Shown: piece by piece, positions 8,369 through 17,013 of the stretch
Layout: each line of letters begins with the position of its first letter
How positions within the stretch are numbered: position 1 is the stretch's first letter
Assembly: GCA_022510705.1 (NCBI GenBank)
Contig: JAFLSX010000017.1
Span: forward strand, 1-42,969
Length of the DNA: 42,969 nt
From: Lachnospiraceae bacterium
Lineage (GTDB): Bacteria; Bacillota; Clostridia; Lachnospirales; Lachnospiraceae
Direction: 5' to 3'
Translations under genes and position numbers: made by a program
The notes under the pieces: model-generated
The model's input: only the letters and a program-made list of their open reading frames with translations
Databases searched by the model: none
Told to the model about the DNA's origin: nothing

Positions 8369-8818
8369 ATGCAGGACAAAATGTTGTTTATTTGGCTGTT
8401 GCTTTTGATCATATTTATTATTGTTGAACTTGCAACGATGGGACTTACCACGATCTGGTTCGCGGCGGGAGCATTGGTAGCGGCATTGGCGGCTGTAGTA
8501 AATGCGCCTTTAGTAGTGCAGGTAGGTTTATTTCTGGTTATCTCCATCGTCCTAATGCTCTTTACCAGACCGCTTGCGGTGCGCTATTTTAATAAGGAAC
8601 GTATTAAAACAAATGTAGAGAGCATGGTGGGGCGACAGGCCATCGTGATCAGTGAGATTGACAATCTGGAAGGTATCGGACAGGTGACGGTGAGCGGACA
8701 GGAATGGGCGGCCCGCAGCTTGGATGAAAACCTAAAGATACCGGTGGGCACTGTTGTATTTGTGCGGGCGATCAGCGGTGTAAAGCTGCTTGTAGAACCT
8801 AAGGCAGAAAATATTTAA
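8369..8818 (+). CDS. NfeD-family membrane protein (short form)
   Basis: This 149-aa inner-membrane protein is the usual partner of SPFH/stomatin proteins in bacterial membrane microdomains. Two or three hydrophobic segments cover residues 5-26, 28-45 and 50-66, followed by a basic stretch (RYFNKERIK). The soluble C-terminal domain from about residue 80 (MVGRQAIVISEI, GQVTVSGQEWAARS, VVFVRAISGVKLLVEP) has the NfeD OB-fold pattern. It lacks the N-terminal ClpP-like protease domain of long NfeD proteins. AGAGGG precedes the ATG. It lies 38 bases upstream of the SPFH gene, and the two surely form an operon. Confidence 0.9.
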   Translation: MQDKMLFIWLLLLIIFIIVELATMGLTTIWFAAGALVAALAAVVNAPLVVQVGLFLVISIVLMLFTRPLAVRYFNKERIKTNVESMVGRQAIVISEIDNLEGIGQVTVSGQEWAARSLDENLKIPVGTVVFVRAISGVKLLVEPKAENI

Positions 8819-8856
8819 TAAAAAATAATAATGATATAAGAAAGAGAGGATTTCAA

Positions 8857-9774
8857 ATGGAGTGGATAATTATCATCCTAATTGTATTACTGTTGGTAAT
8901 ACTGGTTTCCTGCATCAAGATTGTGCCGCAGGCACAGGCCTATGTAGTAGAGCGTCTAGGCGCTTATCAGGGAACCTGGTCGGTGGGACTGCATATCAAG
9001 CTGCCTTTTTTGGATAAGGTTGCCAGAAGAGTCAACTTAAAAGAGCAGGTAGCAGATTTCCCGCCCCAGCCCGTTATCACCAAGGATAACGTAACCATGA
9101 GAATCGATACTGTAGTCTTCTATCAGATTACGGATCCCAGACTCTTCACCTACGGTGTGGAGAATCCCATGATGGCGATTGAGAATTTAACAGCTACGAC
9201 CCTTCGTAACATCATCGGTGATCTGGAACTGGACGAAACCTTGACTTCCCGTGAAACCATCAATACCCAGATGCGCGCAGCCCTGGATATTGCAACGGAT
9301 CCCTGGGGTATCAAAGTGAACCGTGTGGAGCTTAAGAACATTATTCCTCCCGCTGAGATTCAGAACGCCATGGAGAGGCAGATGAAAGCCGAGCGTGAGA
9401 GACGTGAAGCCGTAACCAGGGCAGAAGGTGAGAAGAAAGCACAGATTCTTTCCGCCGAAGGCGAGAAGCAGTCCGCAATCCTGCGTGCCGAAGCTGAAAA
9501 GCAGTCCGCAATTTTGCGCGCTGAGGCAGAAAAAGAGAAGATGATCCGTGAGGCAGAAGGTCAGGCTGAAGCGATCATGAAGGTTCAGCAGGCCAATGCA
9601 GACAGTATCCGCATGATAAAAGAAGCAGGTGCTGACGAAGCAGTATTGAAGATCAAGAGTCTGGAAGCCTTTGAAAAGGCAGCAAACGGCCAGGCTACCA
9701 AGATTCTGCTTCCTGCAGATTTGCAGGGGATTGCATCTTTAGCTACTACTTTCAGAGCAATGAGTGATAAGTAG
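8857..9774 (+). CDS. SPFH/Band 7 (stomatin/flotillin-like) membrane protein
   Basis: This 305-aa stomatin-type protein probably organises membrane microdomains or membrane-protein quality control. It has an N-terminal transmembrane segment (residues 2-22, rich in I/L/V), then the Band 7 domain ([39 protein letters not shown]), ending near residue 165. A long, charged coiled coil follows (about 170-235) with tandem AEGEK/AEAEK units. AGAGAGGA precedes the ATG. The gene pairs with the short nfeD gene upstream, a conserved arrangement. A strong terminator hairpin lies downstream. Confidence 0.93.
   Translation: MEWIIIILIVLLLVILVSCIKIVPQAQAYVVERLGAYQGTWSVGLHIKLPFLDKVARRVNLKEQVADFPPQPVITKDNVTMRIDTVVFYQITDPRLFTYGVENPMMAIENLTATTLRNIIGDLELDETLTSRETINTQMRAALDIATDPWGIKVNRVELKNIIPPAEIQNAMERQMKAERERREAVTRAEGEKKAQILSAEGEKQSAILRAEAEKQSAILRAEAEKEKMIREAEGQAEAIMKVQQANADSIRMIKEAGADEAVLKIKSLEAFEKAANGQATKILLPADLQGIASLATTFRAMSDK
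9421..9552 (+). repeat. 11-residue coiled-coil repeats within the SPFH gene
   Basis: The coding sequence contains tandem 33-bp units; the best pair is 9454-9486 and 9487-9519, encoding [11 protein letters not shown] and [11 protein letters not shown]. Flanking units [11 protein letters not shown] and [11 protein letters not shown] are more diverged. The unit forms part of the C-terminal coiled coil typical of SPFH proteins. Confidence 0.75.
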
Positions 9775-9806
9775 GCATTAGGAAAACAGACAGAACAAAG
9801 ATGCGG

Positions 9807-9861
9807 AGAGGGTGCATAGGACACTTCCCAAAAGAAGCTGTCCCTGCCCCTCTTTTTAAGT
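9807..9861 (+). terminator. Long terminator-like hairpin between the SPFH gene and argF
   Basis: AGAGGG..GCA..GGACA..CTTC (from 9807) pairs with GAAG..C..TGTCC..TGC..CCCTCT, ending about 9853, with small bulges, a CCAAAA loop and a TCTTTTT tract. The argF SD (GGGAGG, 9863-9868) begins immediately after the T-tract, so the hairpin could act as terminator, attenuator, or both. Confidence 0.75.
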
Positions 9862-9872
9862 GGGAGGACAAG

Positions 9873-10856
9873 ATGGATTTAAAGGGACGTCATTTTTTAA
9901 AGCTTTTGGACTATACTCCTGAGGAAATTACATATTTGCTGGATTTGGCGGCAGATTTAAAGGAGAAGAAGAAGAAAGGAATTCCGGCGGATACTCTGCG
10001 GGGGAAGAATGTTGTGTTGATTTTTGAAAAGACCAGTACCCGCACCAGATGCTCCTTTGAGGTAGCAGCTCACGATTTGGGAATGGGAACCACATATTTA
10101 GATCCGTCAGGTTCGCAGATAGGGAAGAAGGAGAGTATTGCCGATACGGCCCGGGTTTTGGGCAGTATGTATGACGGTATTGAATACCGGGGTTATGGAC
10201 AGGAAATTGTGGAGGAACTGGCAAAATACGCCGGAGTACCGGTGTGGAACGGTCTGACCAATGAATTCCATCCTACGCAGATGCTGGCAGATCTTTTAAC
10301 GATCAGAGAGCATTTCGGACATATTGAAGGTATTAAGCTGGCTTATATGGGGGATGCCCGTTACAATATGGGGAATTCCCTTATGGTGACCTGTGCTAAA
10401 ATGGGTATGCATTTTACCGCCTGTACCTCAAAAAATTATTTCCCTGACGCAAAACTGGTGGAAAAATGCAGGGAGATTGCGGGACAGAGCGGAGGCAGTA
10501 TTACTCTGACTGAGAATGTGGAGGAGGGAACGAAAGGTGCCGATGTTATCTATACGGATGTATGGGTGTCCATGGGCGAACCGTACGAGGTATGGGAAAG
10601 TCGTATTAAGGAACTCTCTCCCTATCAGGTAGACAGAAAGGTGATGGAAAATGCGGGAGAACATGCTGTTTTTATGCATTGTCTCCCTGCTTTTCACGAT
10701 TTAAAGACTAAAATTGGCGCCGAAATGGGTAAAAAATTCGGTATCACGGAAATGGAAGTGACGGATGAAGTATTTGAGTCCTCCCAGTCCCTTGTATTTG
10801 CCGAGGCGGAGAATCGGATGCACACCATCAAGGCCGTAATGGCGGCAACCCTATGA
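9873..10856 (+). CDS. argF: Ornithine carbamoyltransferase
   Basis: It makes citrulline from ornithine and carbamoyl phosphate in arginine synthesis (or the reverse in arginine catabolism). The ATG at 9873 gives 327 aa and [18 protein letters not shown], the usual N-terminus; GGGAGG at 9863-9868 is correctly spaced. The frame is open further upstream to 9801, but that stretch is the hairpin and is not expected to be translated. Motifs are the carbamoyl-phosphate loop STRTRCSFE near residue 55, the following [27 protein letters not shown] near residue 128, and the ornithine-side MHCLPAFHD near residue 267. It is first in a chain of overlapping genes; the birA ATG overlaps its stop (ATGA). Confidence 0.97.
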   Translation: MDLKGRHFLKLLDYTPEEITYLLDLAADLKEKKKKGIPADTLRGKNVVLIFEKTSTRTRCSFEVAAHDLGMGTTYLDPSGSQIGKKESIADTARVLGSMYDGIEYRGYGQEIVEELAKYAGVPVWNGLTNEFHPTQMLADLLTIREHFGHIEGIKLAYMGDARYNMGNSLMVTCAKMGMHFTACTSKNYFPDAKLVEKCREIAGQSGGSITLTENVEEGTKGADVIYTDVWVSMGEPYEVWESRIKELSPYQVDRKVMENAGEHAVFMHCLPAFHDLKTKIGAEMGKKFGITEMEVTDEVFESSQSLVFAEAENRMHTIKAVMAATL

Positions 10857-11833
10857 AATCTAAAATATTAGCTCTTCTGCGGGAGAGCGAAGGGTATCTG
10901 TCGGGCCAGGATCTGTGTGAACGATTCGGGGTTACCAGAGCTGCGATATGGAAGGCAATCAGGCAGCTGCAAAAGGAAGGTTATGAAATAGAAGCGGTAC
11001 GTAACCGGGGTTACCGTCTGGTCGTACTGCCTGATGTGTTGAATCGGGATGAGTTGGAGAGCCGTTTACGCACCGACTGGGCAGGTAAGAATATAGAATA
11101 TCATGCTTCTCTTGGCTCCACCAATGTAAGGGCCAAGGCTATGGCTGAAGAAGGCGCACCGGAGGGGACATTGGTGGTAGCGGACGAACAGACTGCAGGA
11201 CGGGGCAGGCGCGGCAGAAGCTGGAGTTCTCCTGCCGGAAAGAATCTGTATTTCAGCCTGCTTCTGCGTCCGGATTTTGCACCGGATAAAGCGCCCATGC
11301 TTACGCTGGTGATGGCGCTGGCCGTACATAGGGCCATAGAGGAAGTCGGGGGATGCAGACCGGACATCAAATGGCCAAATGACATTGTTTTAAACGGTAA
11401 AAAGGTAACAGGTATTTTGACGGAGATGAGCCTGCAAAGTGACTACATCGACAATGTGGTGATCGGCGTGGGTGTGAATGTAAAAGCACAGGAATTTTCA
11501 CCGGAGATTGCCGATAAGGCTGTTTCACTGGAAACGGAACTAAAAAAGAGCATATCCCGGGCGCTTCTGCTGGAAAAGATTATGGAGTACTTTGAAAAGG
11601 ATTATGCGCTTTTTTTAGAGCGGATGGATCTGTCCCTGCTGATGGAACATTACAATGCCTGTCTGGTAAACCGAAACAGGGAAGTGGAAGTATTGGAGCC
11701 TGCGGGTGCCTATAAGGGTATAGCGGAAGGCATCAACCCAAAGGGTGAGCTGATGGTGCGTCTGCCTGACGGCGAAGTAAAGGAAATCTATGCGGGAGAG
11801 GTATCGGTAAGAGGAGTATTCGGCTATGTGTAA
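10853..11833 (+). CDS. birA: Bifunctional biotin-protein ligase / biotin operon repressor
   Basis: It activates biotin with ATP and attaches it to biotin carboxyl carrier proteins; class II members also repress biotin genes. The 326-aa protein has an N-terminal winged helix ([21 protein letters not shown], then the wing [13 protein letters not shown], residues 15-60). The ligase domain carries the adenylate loop GRGRRGRSW near residue 118 and [20 protein letters not shown] near 172. The C-terminal SH3-like cap ([25 protein letters not shown]) ends the protein. The HTH supports a regulatory role. It overlaps argF by 4 bases and the next gene by 8, implying translational coupling. Confidence 0.95.
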   Translation: MKSKILALLRESEGYLSGQDLCERFGVTRAAIWKAIRQLQKEGYEIEAVRNRGYRLVVLPDVLNRDELESRLRTDWAGKNIEYHASLGSTNVRAKAMAEEGAPEGTLVVADEQTAGRGRRGRSWSSPAGKNLYFSLLLRPDFAPDKAPMLTLVMALAVHRAIEEVGGCRPDIKWPNDIVLNGKKVTGILTEMSLQSDYIDNVVIGVGVNVKAQEFSPEIADKAVSLETELKKSISRALLLEKIMEYFEKDYALFLERMDLSLLMEHYNACLVNRNREVEVLEPAGAYKGIAEGINPKGELMVRLPDGEVKEIYAGEVSVRGVFGYV

Positions 11834-12203
11834 AGAAAAGGAAGAAAGAATGGTGCTCTGTGGGGCCAATTCCTACGAAATGAAGTATTACTTCAACGAA
11901 AAATTTAACGGTATACCGGATTCCATTAAGGATGAACTCCATATTCTCTGTGTACTCTTTACTGAGGAAGTGGGCGGTGTTTTTACCATTGGCTTTGACG
12001 CGGACGGAAGCGTGGTGTTGGAAACCAATGCTGATGACGACGATATTTATTATGATGAGATCAGCAGCGGATTGATGGTCTCCGAGGTGCGCAGAAAGCG
12101 GAGCGAGTTGTTGGAAAGCTTAAGTCTGTATTACCGTATTTTTATTTTGCACGAGGATATGAGCAGTATATTGGAGGAAAACGGACATGATTCTGGTTAT
12201 TGA
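11826..12203 (+). CDS. Small acidic protein of unknown function (DUF6145-like)
   Basis: This is a 125-aa soluble, acidic protein with no signal peptide or membrane segment. It has a Tyr-rich N-terminal stretch ([16 protein letters not shown]), a central [22 protein letters not shown] that looks like beta strands, an acidic cluster ([10 protein letters not shown]) and a helical C-terminus ([19 protein letters not shown]). It is consistent with the family I recall as DUF6145, found near coaX in Lachnospiraceae, but that is from memory. An AGGAG precedes the ATG at 11826; a second in-frame ATG at 11850 also has an SD-like AAGGAAG. It overlaps birA by 8 bases and coaX by 17. No function can be stated. 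Confidence 0.75.
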   Translation: MCKEKEERMVLCGANSYEMKYYFNEKFNGIPDSIKDELHILCVLFTEEVGGVFTIGFDADGSVVLETNADDDDIYYDEISSGLMVSEVRRKRSELLESLSLYYRIFILHEDMSSILEENGHDSGY

Positions 12204-12972
12204 TGTTGGCAATACGAATATCACATTCGGCGTGTTTGCGGAAGAGGAATTAAAGGCAACTTTCCGCATTACCACGAAATCTCCCAGAACATCAGATGAA
12301 TACGGAGTTTTATTAGGAGAATTGCTGCGGGTGAGGGGCATTGCGTTTTCTCAGATAGAAGGAACCATTATAGCCAGTGTGGTTTCGGATGTGATGCATT
12401 CGCTGACGGCTGCTATTGTCAACTATATCGGACATACACCTCTGGTGGTTGGACCGGGAGTGAAAACGGGTATCCGCATTGTGACGGAAAATCCCCGGGC
12501 TATCGGTGCGGACAGAATTGCCGATGCGGTAGCCGCTTATGAAAAATATGGCGGACCGGTATTGGTTATTGACTTCGGTACCGGCACCACCTATGACTTG
12601 GTAAGTGCTGACGGCAGCTTTCAGGCCGGCATTACCGCACCGGGTATGCGCATCAGCATCGAAGCGCTTGCGGAACGGACAGCCATGCTGCCTCGTATCG
12701 AGATTAAAAAGCCGAAAAGCATCCTGGCTCAGGAAACGGTGACCAGTATGCAGGCAGGACTGTTTTACGGACAGATCGGACAGACGGAATATATCATCAA
12801 AAAGGTCAGGGAGGAGAGCGGCGTACAGAACCTTAAAGTTGTCGCAACCGGTGGCCTGGGCCGCCTGATCGCAGAGGAAACGGACAGCATTCACATTTAT
12901 GACAGTGCCTTGACTCTGGATGGGCTGCGTATTATCTACGAGAAAAATAAAAAACAGGAACGCGGAGCATGA
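12187..12972 (+). CDS. coaX: Type III pantothenate kinase
   Basis: It phosphorylates pantothenate, the first step of coenzyme A synthesis; the class III enzyme needs a monovalent cation and is not feedback-inhibited by CoA. The 261-aa ASKHA-fold protein begins [17 protein letters not shown] (phosphate-1 motif). It has [18 protein letters not shown] near residue 105 and [11 protein letters not shown] near 128 (phosphate-2), then [11 protein letters not shown] near 222. GGAGG at about 12173 fits the ATG. It overlaps both neighbours; placement beside birA and dus is a common Firmicute arrangement. Confidence 0.95.
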   Translation: MILVIDVGNTNITFGVFAEEELKATFRITTKSPRTSDEYGVLLGELLRVRGIAFSQIEGTIIASVVSDVMHSLTAAIVNYIGHTPLVVGPGVKTGIRIVTENPRAIGADRIADAVAAYEKYGGPVLVIDFGTGTTYDLVSADGSFQAGITAPGMRISIEALAERTAMLPRIEIKKPKSILAQETVTSMQAGLFYGQIGQTEYIIKKVREESGVQNLKVVATGGLGRLIAEETDSIHIYDSALTLDGLRIIYEKNKKQERGA

Positions 12973-13934
12973 AACTAAAGATTGGCAATGTAGAACTGGA
13001 TAATCAAGTGATCCTGGCACCCATGGCCGGGGTGACGGATTTGCCCTTTCGTCTGCTGTGCAAAGAGCAGGGGGCAGGCCTGCTATGTATGGAAATGGTC
13101 AGTGCCAAAGCTATTTATTACAACAGTAAAAATACCGAGGAGCTGATGGCGATCCGGCCGGAGGAATGTCCCGTATCCCTGCAATTGTTCGGCTCCGATG
13201 CAGATATTATGGCAGAAATGGCAAAGCGGATTGAGGAGCGTCCCTTTGCCATTTTAGATATCAATATGGGATGTCCGGTACCCAAAGTGGTGGGTAACGG
13301 AGAAGGCTCGGCGCTGATGAAAAATCCCCGCCTGGTGGAGGAGATTGTCAGTAAGGTATCCCGGGCCATAGACAAGCCGGTGACCGTGAAGCTGCGCAAA
13401 GGATTTGACGAAGCCCATGTCAATGTGGTGGAAATCGCCCAAATTGCTGAGGCAGCAGGAGCCGCTGCGGTGGCGGTGCACGGCAGGACCAGGGAGCAGT
13501 ACTATTCCGGCAAGGCGGACTGGGATTGTATACGGGCGGTGAAAGAAGCGGTACACATACCGGTCATTGGCAACGGAGATGTAATAGATGCCTATTCTGC
13601 AAAAGCCCTGCTTGAGGAAACAGGCTGCGACGGTGTCATGATCGGACGGGGAGCGCAGGGCAATCCCTGGATATTCAGGGAGGTGGTCAGCTATCTGGAC
13701 ACCGGACAAATACCGGAGAGGCCCGGACCGGGTGAAGTCAAAGCCCTTATCAGGCGGCATGCCGACCTCCAGATGGAGGTGAAGGGAGAATATACTGCGG
13801 TTCGGGAAATGCGAAAACATTTGGCGTGGTATACAGCCGGATATCCGCACTCGGCCCGGTATAGGCAGATGATCAATTCCATGGAGACCATGGAGGAACT
13901 TTTGGCGGGATTAAATCAGATTTTTCAGGAATAA
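12969..13934 (+). CDS. dus: tRNA-dihydrouridine synthase
   Basis: It is an FMN-dependent enzyme that reduces uridine to dihydrouridine in tRNA D-loops. The 321-aa protein has the FMN-binding start ([16 protein letters not shown], residue 15), the catalytic-cysteine segment [18 protein letters not shown] near 100, the substrate-side KLRKGFDE near 140, and [16 protein letters not shown] plus IPVIGNGDV in the TIM barrel. The C-terminal helical domain ([15 protein letters not shown]) is complete. The ATG overlaps the coaX stop (ATGA). Firmicute members are usually called DusB, but the exact target position is not visible here. Confidence 0.95.
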   Translation: MKLKIGNVELDNQVILAPMAGVTDLPFRLLCKEQGAGLLCMEMVSAKAIYYNSKNTEELMAIRPEECPVSLQLFGSDADIMAEMAKRIEERPFAILDINMGCPVPKVVGNGEGSALMKNPRLVEEIVSKVSRAIDKPVTVKLRKGFDEAHVNVVEIAQIAEAAGAAAVAVHGRTREQYYSGKADWDCIRAVKEAVHIPVIGNGDVIDAYSAKALLEETGCDGVMIGRGAQGNPWIFREVVSYLDTGQIPERPGPGEVKALIRRHADLQMEVKGEYTAVREMRKHLAWYTAGYPHSARYRQMINSMETMEELLAGLNQIFQE

Positions 13935-13976
13935 GAAAAAGACGGCTGCATATCTTAAATGGGGGTACAAGTTTGC

Positions 13977-14732
13977 ATGGAAGATTTGACAGTCGTTTCT
14001 TTTGTGATGGAGTCGGATATGCCGGCTAAAAATAGTCGTTTCGGAAAATGGCAGTTTTATGTGACGGAAGAAGAAATCTTCACGGAATCGTCCGTGGGCA
14101 GTTCTTCTAAGCAAGGTCGTATCAGGAATTTTACTGTGCATTTCCCGGGTATTTACAGAAGAAAAAAAGCATGGCCTGAGGAGGCTTTGCGGGAGTATGA
14201 GGAACAATTGAAGATTCCGCCCCAGCAGGGAACGGTTTGTTATCTGTATGAAGAAGCAATACAGAGTCTGCTGCGGAGAGAACAGGAGCCCCTGCCTTTC
14301 CCCTGGCTGCAGAGTATGTTAGAGTACTACGAAGCCGCACCGGATAATCTCTTTGTGTTGGAAGATAGAGAAATTGCGACGGAGGAGCTGGCCTGGCAGT
14401 ATGTTCGCAAGGCTCGCTGCATCAGTGTGGTGACCGAGAAGCCGGAGGAATTTAGTCGGCTGCAGGAGAATCTGCTTCAGGAATACGGGTTTCTGCTGCG
14501 TATTTGTGAGAATGCGGGAAAACTGTATGTGCCATCCCGGGGCAGAACGGTCTTTGTGGCAGGTAGCAGACTCTATGGACTAAAACCGTCTGTACTTCCT
14601 GCGGACAGCCTGTTCTTTTGTACGGATAAGGGTGAAGGGAAAAAACTTTGCAGACGGGCCGACGGAGTTCGGTATATCGATATTCATACTTTTTTACGAG
14701 ATTGCATACGGGATAGAAGGCCTCTGTCTTGA
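13977..14732 (+). CDS. Hypothetical protein of about 250 aa
   Basis: I do not recognise this gene. It encodes a soluble protein of 251 aa if started at the ATG at 13977. An in-frame ATG at 13959 has no SD, while GGGGGT at 13961-13966 is well placed for 13977. There is no signal peptide or membrane helix. The N-terminal third includes a basic patch (YRRKKAW); the middle has LLRREQEPLPFPWLQSMLEY; the C-terminal half looks alpha/beta (RCISVVTEKPEEFSRL, KLYVPSRGRTVFVAG, RYIDIHTFLRD). It follows dus by 42 bases and ends on top of the greA promoter: its TGA is bases 2-4 of the -35 hexamer. Confidence 0.75.
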   Translation: MEDLTVVSFVMESDMPAKNSRFGKWQFYVTEEEIFTESSVGSSSKQGRIRNFTVHFPGIYRRKKAWPEEALREYEEQLKIPPQQGTVCYLYEEAIQSLLRREQEPLPFPWLQSMLEYYEAAPDNLFVLEDREIATEELAWQYVRKARCISVVTEKPEEFSRLQENLLQEYGFLLRICENAGKLYVPSRGRTVFVAGSRLYGLKPSVLPADSLFFCTDKGEGKKLCRRADGVRYIDIHTFLRDCIRDRRPLS

Positions 14733-14757
14733 CACTCCCGGTAAAATTCAGTATAAT
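14729..14757 (+). promoter_or_regulatory. Consensus SigA promoter for greA-lysS
   Basis: TTGACA (14729-14734), 17 bp, and TATAAT (14752-14757) are a perfect consensus pair. The -35 overlaps the stop codon of the preceding gene. Strong constitutive expression is expected. Confidence 0.93.
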
Positions 14758-14775
14758 ACCTACGTTAATTTAGGT

Positions 14776-14808
14776 GTAGGTTACCCTGAACCTAAAAACA
14801 GTAACTAC
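14776..14808 (+). other. Competing hairpins in the greA leader
   Basis: TAGGTT (14777-14782) pairs with AACCTA (14789-14794). The overlapping GTAGGTTAC (14776-14784) can instead pair with GTAACTAC (14801-14808) with one bulged G. The two folds exclude each other. No T-tract follows either. Confidence 0.4.
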
Positions 14809-14841
14809 AGAAAAATATAGGAAAATAGAAAGGCGCACGAC

Positions 14842-15324
14842 ATGGAATCCAAGAAAAACATCTTGACTTATGAAGGTCTGAGAAAATATGAAGACGAACT
14901 GCATGAACTGAAGGTAGTAAAACGTCAGGAGGTTGCCCAGAAGATCAAAGAGGCAAGAGAGCAGGGAGATTTGTCCGAAAATGCGGAATATGACGCAGCA
15001 AAGGATGAGCAGAGGGATATTGAGGCCCGCATTGAAGAACTGGAGAAAATTTTAAAGAATGCGGAAGTCGTTGTGGAAGACGAGGTAGACTTAGATAAGA
15101 TAAACATCGGCTGCAAGGTAAGGATTCTGGATTTAGAGTTTAGTGAGGAGTTAGAGTATAAAATCGTGGGCTCAACCGAGGCCAACAGCTTAAAGGGTAA
15201 GATTTCCAACGAAAGCCCGGTTGGCAAGGCCTTGATCGGCAGCAAGCTGAATGATGTGGTTGAGGTAGAAACGCAGGCAGGTGTACTGCAGTATAAGGTA
15301 TTGGAGATTCAGAGGTCCAATTAA
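14842..15324 (+). CDS. greA: Transcription elongation factor GreA
   Basis: GreA rescues backtracked RNA polymerase by stimulating transcript cleavage through its secondary channel. The 160-aa protein has the usual length and both domains. The N-terminal coiled coil includes KIKEAREQGDLSENAEYDAAKDEQ (residues 34-57), whose tip acidic residues (GDLSENAEYD) are the functional ones. The C-terminal FKBP-like domain has GSTEAN, ISNESPVGKALIG and YKVLEIQ. AGAAAGG precedes the ATG. It is transcribed from a consensus promoter and is followed 12 bases later by lysS. Confidence 0.97.
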   Translation: MESKKNILTYEGLRKYEDELHELKVVKRQEVAQKIKEAREQGDLSENAEYDAAKDEQRDIEARIEELEKILKNAEVVVEDEVDLDKINIGCKVRILDLEFSEELEYKIVGSTEANSLKGKISNESPVGKALIGSKLNDVVEVETQAGVLQYKVLEIQRSN

Positions 15325-15336
15325 AGGAGTAAAGTC

Positions 15337-16851
15337 GTGGCAGATATACAGAATAAGAACGTGCAGCAAAATAATGTAGGACAAGAACAGGATATTAACC
15401 AGCTGTTGCAAGTAAGGCGTGAAAAATTGGCTGCTCTTCAAGAGGCAGGAAAAGATCCGTTTCGGATTACCAAGTATGAAGTGAGCCATCACAGCCAGGA
15501 AATCAAGGATAACTATGATAGACTGGAAGGTAAGACGGTCAGCATTGCAGGCCGTATCATGCAGAAACGTATCATGGGTAAGGCTTCTTTCTGCAATGTA
15601 CAGGATCTTCAGGGGAATATTCAATCCTATGTGGCAAGGGATTCCATTGGGGAAGAGCCCTATGCGGACTTTAAGAAATATGATGTGGGAGATATTGTCG
15701 GTATCAAGGGTGAAGTGTTTAAAACCAAGACCGGTGAGATATCAGTCCATGCGGCAGAATTGGTGCTTTTAAGCAAGAGTCTTCAGATTCTGCCGGAGAA
15801 ATTCCATGGATTGACCAATACCGATATCCGTTACAGACAGCGCTATACGGATCTGATCATGAATCCCGATGTAAAAGATACCTTTGTAAAGCGCTCCAAG
15901 GTGCTCAGCGCCATCCGCAGATATCTGGATGAACAGGGCTTTATGGAGGTGGAAACCCCCATGCTGGTAGCCAATGCTGGCGGTGCGGCAGCAAGACCTT
16001 TTGAAACCCATTATAATGCATTGGATGAGGATGTAAAACTGCGCATCTCTCTGGAATTGTACTTAAAACGTCTGATCGTGGGCGGTATGGAAAAGGTTTA
16101 CGAGATTGGACGTGTATTCCGTAACGAGGGTCTGGATACCAGACACAATCCGGAATTTACCTTGATGGAGCTCTATCAGGCCTATACGGACTATTATGGC
16201 ATGATGGATCTGACAGAAAATCTGTTCCGCTATGTGGCACAGGAAGTGTGTGGTACCACCCTGGTTCCTTATGCGGAGGAAATGATAGATTTAGGCAAGC
16301 CTTTTGCGCGCCTGACAATGACAGAGGCCGTAAAACAGTATGCGGGTGTGGATTTTGACCAGGTTCCGGATACGGAAGCAGCTAAAAAGCTGGCTGATGA
16401 GAAAGGCATTCATTATGAAGCACGCCATACAAAGGGTGATATTTTAAATCTCTTCTTCGAGGAATTTGTGGAAGAGCATCTGATTCAGCCCACTTTCGTG
16501 ATGGATCACCCGGTGGAAGTATCTCCGCTTACTAAGCGTAAGCCGGACAAGCCGGACTATGTGGAACGTTTTGAACTTTTTATCTATGGCCGTGAAATGT
16601 GCAATGCATATTCTGAGTTAAACGATCCCATCGACCAGAGGGAGCGCTTCAAGGCGCAGGAGGCAGCGCTGGCAGCAGGTGACGAGGAAGCCAATACTAC
16701 GGATGAGGATTTCTTAAATGCACTGGAAATTGGTATGCCTCCTACCGGCGGTATCGGTTACGGCATCGACCGACTGGTGATGTTACTCACCAACTCTCCC
16801 GCCATCAGGGATGTACTGCTCTTTCCTACCATGAGGTCACTTGACAATTAA
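15337..16851 (+). CDS. lysS: Lysyl-tRNA synthetase, class II
   Basis: It charges tRNA-Lys with lysine. The 504-aa protein starts at a GTG (15337) behind AAAGGAG (15323-15329), and the frame begins MADIQNKN. The OB-fold anticodon-binding domain covers about residues 65-165 ([18 protein letters not shown]). The class II catalytic domain has motif 2 ([20 protein letters not shown], near residue 255) and motif 3 ([14 protein letters not shown], near residue 474). The greA-lysS pair is typical of Firmicutes. A terminator follows. Confidence 0.97.
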   Translation: MADIQNKNVQQNNVGQEQDINQLLQVRREKLAALQEAGKDPFRITKYEVSHHSQEIKDNYDRLEGKTVSIAGRIMQKRIMGKASFCNVQDLQGNIQSYVARDSIGEEPYADFKKYDVGDIVGIKGEVFKTKTGEISVHAAELVLLSKSLQILPEKFHGLTNTDIRYRQRYTDLIMNPDVKDTFVKRSKVLSAIRRYLDEQGFMEVETPMLVANAGGAAARPFETHYNALDEDVKLRISLELYLKRLIVGGMEKVYEIGRVFRNEGLDTRHNPEFTLMELYQAYTDYYGMMDLTENLFRYVAQEVCGTTLVPYAEEMIDLGKPFARLTMTEAVKQYAGVDFDQVPDTEAAKKLADEKGIHYEARHTKGDILNLFFEEFVEEHLIQPTFVMDHPVEVSPLTKRKPDKPDYVERFELFIYGREMCNAYSELNDPIDQRERFKAQEAALAAGDEEANTTDEDFLNALEIGMPPTGGIGYGIDRLVMLLTNSPAIRDVLLFPTMRSLDN

Positions 16852-16865
16852 TATGTCTTAAAAAT

Positions 16866-16896
16866 GGCGCTTTCCAGTTATGGGGAGCGCCGTTTT
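16866..16896 (+). terminator. Rho-independent terminator after lysS
   Basis: GGCGCTTTCC (16866-16875) pairs with GGGGAGCGCC (16882-16891) including two G-U pairs, loop AGTTAT, then GTTTT. Confidence 0.88.
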
Positions 16897-16950
16897 GTTA
16901 AGTTTTACTACAGTTAAAAGAATGTGCAGAGTGATTTTGTTTCTTTCCGG

Positions 16951-16980
16951 TTGCATGAATGATATTGCTTAGATTATAAT
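16951..16980 (+). promoter_or_regulatory. SigA-type promoter for the first glycosyltransferase pair
   Basis: TTGCAT (16951-16956), an 18-bp spacer and TATAAT (16975-16980) lie about 35 bases upstream of the glycosyltransferase start. Confidence 0.7.
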
Positions 16981-17013
16981 ATAACAAAATCTTATGGAAT
17001 AAATTTATGAGGT

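Noticed and set aside
9421..9552. Tandem 33-bp repeats in the SPFH gene as a mobile or phase-variable element
   Set aside because: The unit is in frame and matches the coiled-coil periodicity common to SPFH proteins.
9801..9872. N-terminal extension of argF
   Set aside because: The stretch is the terminator-like hairpin; the SD and conserved N-terminus place the start at 9873.
12313..13020. 235-codon minus-strand open frame opposite coaX and the start of dus
   Set aside because: It spans two well-identified plus-strand genes and has no recognisable domain or start signals.
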